Source of the DNA: Gracilimonas sp046602855 | GTDB lineage: Bacteria > Bacteroidota > Rhodothermia > Balneolales > Balneolaceae | NCBI RefSeq assembly: GCF_046602855.1 | Contig: NZ_JBKINJ010000001.1 | Location: 1,984,001-2,048,000, forward strand | DNA length: 64,000 nucleotides | Direction: 5' to 3' | Part shown: positions 62,283-64,000 of the stretch, one piece after another | Position numbering within the stretch: position 1 is the stretch's first letter | Layout of the letters: each line of letters starts with the position of its first letter | Made by a program: the position numbers and the translations under genes | The notes under the pieces: generated by a model | The model's database searches: none | Told to the model about the DNA's origin: nothing | Seen by the model: only the letters and a program-made list of their open reading frames with translations

Positions 62283-63155
62283 TTAACTTCCTTCCTTTTT
62301 GATCTCTATTTCTGAATCCTCTCCAAACTTTGCATCCGTAGGTGGTCTATAAGGCTGAAAAGGTATCTTAAGGAGATTACCGAGATTGTCATTCTCTTCC
62401 GGATCCATATGCGTATCAATACCGTATTTCAACTCTTTTATGTCGTTCACTTCAGCAAACGTTCCAAACATGCGGTCCCAGATAGCAAAGATATTACCAT
62501 AGTTTGTATCGGTTAACGGCTGCGTATAATGGTGATGCACCTTATGCATCAGCGGCGTGATGAATACCCATGATATTGCCCGATCGATCTTTTTAGGCAT
62601 ATTAATGTTGGCATGCGAGAGATGGGCGAATAAAGCCGAAAAACTTTGATACAGGAAAATGATCCAGATCGGTACACCAACCACAATCACACCTATGATA
62701 GTAAATACCATTCTAAAAACGGCCTCTCCCGGATGATGTCGCAACCCGGTGGTCACATCAACGGTTGTATCACTGTGATGCACCAAATGAAATTTCCACA
62801 TGAATCTAACTTTGTGCTCGATCCAATGGATCAGGTAAGCCCCAAAGAAATCAAGCAGCATCACTCCGACCACTGCCTGCAGCCAAAGTGGCATCTCTAT
62901 CCATTGAAGAATGCCAAATTCAGTAGCGGTCACGTATTCAGATGACCAAACTAAAATACCTGCAAAACCTAACCCTATGACCACAAAAAAAGCATTCAGA
63001 ACCAGATTGAGGGCTGCATGTCTGACTTTTCTATACCCGAACTCAAAAAGAGGAAACACTCCTTCTATTACCCAAAACAGAAAGATTCCTCCTACAAGAA
63101 TTCCCGCTCTGAACGTAGTGGGTACATTTTCAAAAAATTCGATCAATCCTTCCAT
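62283..63155 (-). CDS. Fatty acid hydroxylase / sterol desaturase family protein
   Basis: A 290-residue inner-membrane diiron enzyme with about four helices. Histidine clusters are HWIEHKVRFMWKFHLVHHSD near 120, GLRHHPGE, HLSHANI, and MHKVHHHYTQP near 200. The spacing fits the family's eight-histidine site, and the sequence near DRMFGTF is also conserved. Substrates in the family range from sterols to carotenoids and lipid A; which applies is unknown. It stands between the toxin pair and a large secreted protein gene. Confidence 0.88.
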   Translation of the reverse strand: MEGLIEFFENVPTTFRAGILVGGIFLFWVIEGVFPLFEFGYRKVRHAALNLVLNAFFVVIGLGFAGILVWSSEYVTATEFGILQWIEMPLWLQAVVGVMLLDFFGAYLIHWIEHKVRFMWKFHLVHHSDTTVDVTTGLRHHPGEAVFRMVFTIIGVIVVGVPIWIIFLYQSFSALFAHLSHANINMPKKIDRAISWVFITPLMHKVHHHYTQPLTDTNYGNIFAIWDRMFGTFAEVNDIKELKYGIDTHMDPEENDNLGNLLKIPFQPYRPPTDAKFGEDSEIEIKKEGS

Positions 63156-63206
63156 AGGCCTCTTTTCTTACTGTAATTACATTAAATTTATAATCCTATG
63201 TAAATA

Positions 63207-63244
63207 AAACAAGCCGGATATCGATTTCAATATCCAGCTTGTTT
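63207..63244 (-). terminator. Terminator after the secreted propeller-type protein gene
   Basis: On the minus strand AAACAAGC, one mismatch, GGATAT and ATATCC, one mismatch, GCTTGTTT form a 15-bp stem with an 8-base loop, followed by TATTTA. It lies 20 bases after the stop at 63264. Confidence 0.8.
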
Positions 63245-63263
63245 ATAAATTATTGCCTTGAAT

Positions 63264-64000
63264 TTAGTCTTTTGCGACCGGCTCAATTGTCTTAAACGGG
63301 CTTAATTCAGAGTTTTCTACTGCCCTCTGATACTCCGGCCAGTCCTGAGTTACAAAATTGTTGATCGCTGAAACAGAATTATTTACTGCTTCTTTTGCCT
63401 GCTGTAACAGATTGCGCTCCCTGGCACCGGGACCGTCAAAGTCACTTCCCAGGTAACGGTTTATGGCGTATAAATGGGTTAATACCGTTGGATCCGGATT
63501 CCGTACAATTCCCTGCTTGTCGGATTCTTCCCCAAATACCATTTCAAATAATTCATCCAGCTTTTCCTGCACGTTTTTGTGGGCATCATGGTAAGCCTCC
63601 AATTCTTCTTTGGAACGTTCATCGGCAGTGGCAAGGTCTTTGTTCACCTTAACGATCTCATTGGCCTGAGCCAGCTTTTGAACTGCTTCAGCGAGGTAGC
63701 TTGTCAGTGCTTCCACTTCTTTCTCAAGTTCAGCCGTTCTTCTCAGAGCTGAAATCGGCATTTCTATCCGTGGGTCTGTATGAACCGTAACCATGGTTGA
63801 GTCAGAATATTCCCCGGCTGTAAACTTTACTTTATAGGTACCGGGCAACACATCACGGCCTCCACGCTCATTTTCATTGGGTTTGCGTAACGTTCGGCTT
63901 GGGCGCTCTACACCGGCATGATCAAGTCCCCACGTAGTTCTGTTCAGACCATTATGCTCAGGTGTTCTTTCTAAAGTCCGGATCTTTTTCCTAGAAGTAT
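63264..64000 (-). CDS. C-terminal part of a VPS10/BNR-type secreted protein (cut by window edge)
   Basis: The frame is open to the end of the window, so the gene starts beyond it. The visible 240 or so residues begin with RKKIRTLERTPEHNGLNRTTWGLDH, then LPGTYKVKF-type and VTVHTDPRIEMPISAL, and continue as a long charged helical region with a C-terminal domain. The NGLNRTTWGLDH and LPGTYKV blocks are typical of the C-terminus of sortilin-like (VPS10) propeller proteins in Bacteroidota, where a small beta-sandwich and coiled coil follow the propeller. The N-terminal propeller cannot be seen. Confidence 0.65.
   Translation of the reverse strand, partial: TSRKKIRTLERTPEHNGLNRTTWGLDHAGVERPSRTLRKPNENERGGRDVLPGTYKVKFTAGEYSDSTMVTVHTDPRIEMPISALRRTAELEKEVEALTSYLAEAVQKLAQANEIVKVNKDLATADERSKEELEAYHDAHKNVQEKLDELFEMVFGEESDKQGIVRNPDPTVLTHLYAINRYLGSDFDGPGARERNLLQQAKEAVNNSVSAINNFVTQDWPEYQRAVENSELSPFKTIEPVAKD

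Noticed and set aside
1..64000. tRNA, rRNA or tmRNA genes and riboswitches
   Set aside because: No stretch in the intergenic gaps showed a cloverleaf, rRNA-like or classic riboswitch pattern on reading. A covariance-model search was not possible, so small RNAs may be missed.

Overview
The window looks like chromosome from a marine or saline Bacteroidota/Balneolota-type bacterium (Balneola/Gracilimonas-like). This is inferred from gene content: DUF4382 lipoprotein, TANGO2-like NRDE protein, WbqC protein, PP2C phosphatase with a large membrane region, phosphate-selective-type porin, several sodium-coupled transporters, AT-rich intergenic DNA. No rRNA or tRNA gene was seen, so the assignment is tentative. 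The window opens inside thiL and closes inside a large secreted protein; both are cut by the window edge.

Layout. 1-1.3 kb: thiL end and an EF-hand secreted protein. 1.9-10 kb: a copper island with DUF305, SHOCT and small membrane proteins, copB and copA on the minus strand, a divergent OmpR-type response regulator and sensor kinase, a methyltransferase, a broken SHOCT gene and a secreted protein that is 29% methionine. Upstream of copA and of the methionine-rich gene lies the same promoter layout, a direct repeat TTTAAG-N5-TTTAAG followed by TATATTATAG, which is the best candidate binding site for the island's regulator. 10.4-15.2 kb: an S9 peptidase, a frameshifted small lipoprotein and several envelope proteins.

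15.4-20.2 kb: a four-gene minus-strand signalling cluster made of a four-PAS HisKA_2-type kinase, a small ABM-fold protein, a cobalamin-binding protein with the W-x9-EH motif of B12 photoreceptors but no DNA-binding domain, and a second histidine kinase whose TTG start overlaps the stop of the B12 gene. This is the most likely under-described system in the window: a candidate B12-dependent light or redox input to a kinase.

20.6-26.6 kb: ferric-reductase-like protein, SRPBCC protein, two tandem universal stress proteins, a DUF368 protein and pcm. 26.7-27.9 kb: a REP-associated tyrosine transposase flanked on both sides by palindromic REP-like units. 28-38 kb: lgt, porin, ZIP transporter, an unknown barrel protein, MscS channel, peroxiredoxin-like protein, YgjP-type peptidase, then a Spy-like protein and an ECF sigma / membrane protein / CnrX-like sensor module, and rlmN. 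38-50 kb: lepB, lepA, hisE, an AttEFGH-like ABC exporter set, hisA and hisF around a very short ANL-type adenylation protein, and a DtxR-type regulator. 50-64 kb: SpoIIE-type phosphatase, NRDE protein, NhaC, DASS and SSS transporters (the last with a 42-residue membrane protein directly upstream), gltX, a WbqC protein, a VapBC-like pair, a fatty acid hydroxylase-family protein and the end of a propeller-type secreted protein.

Many genes sit close together with overlapping or abutting stops, and several proteins start with TTG. A second family of small palindromes occurs near 38.2 and 47.1 kb. All calls rest on reading the sequence and on knowledge of the families; no search was run.
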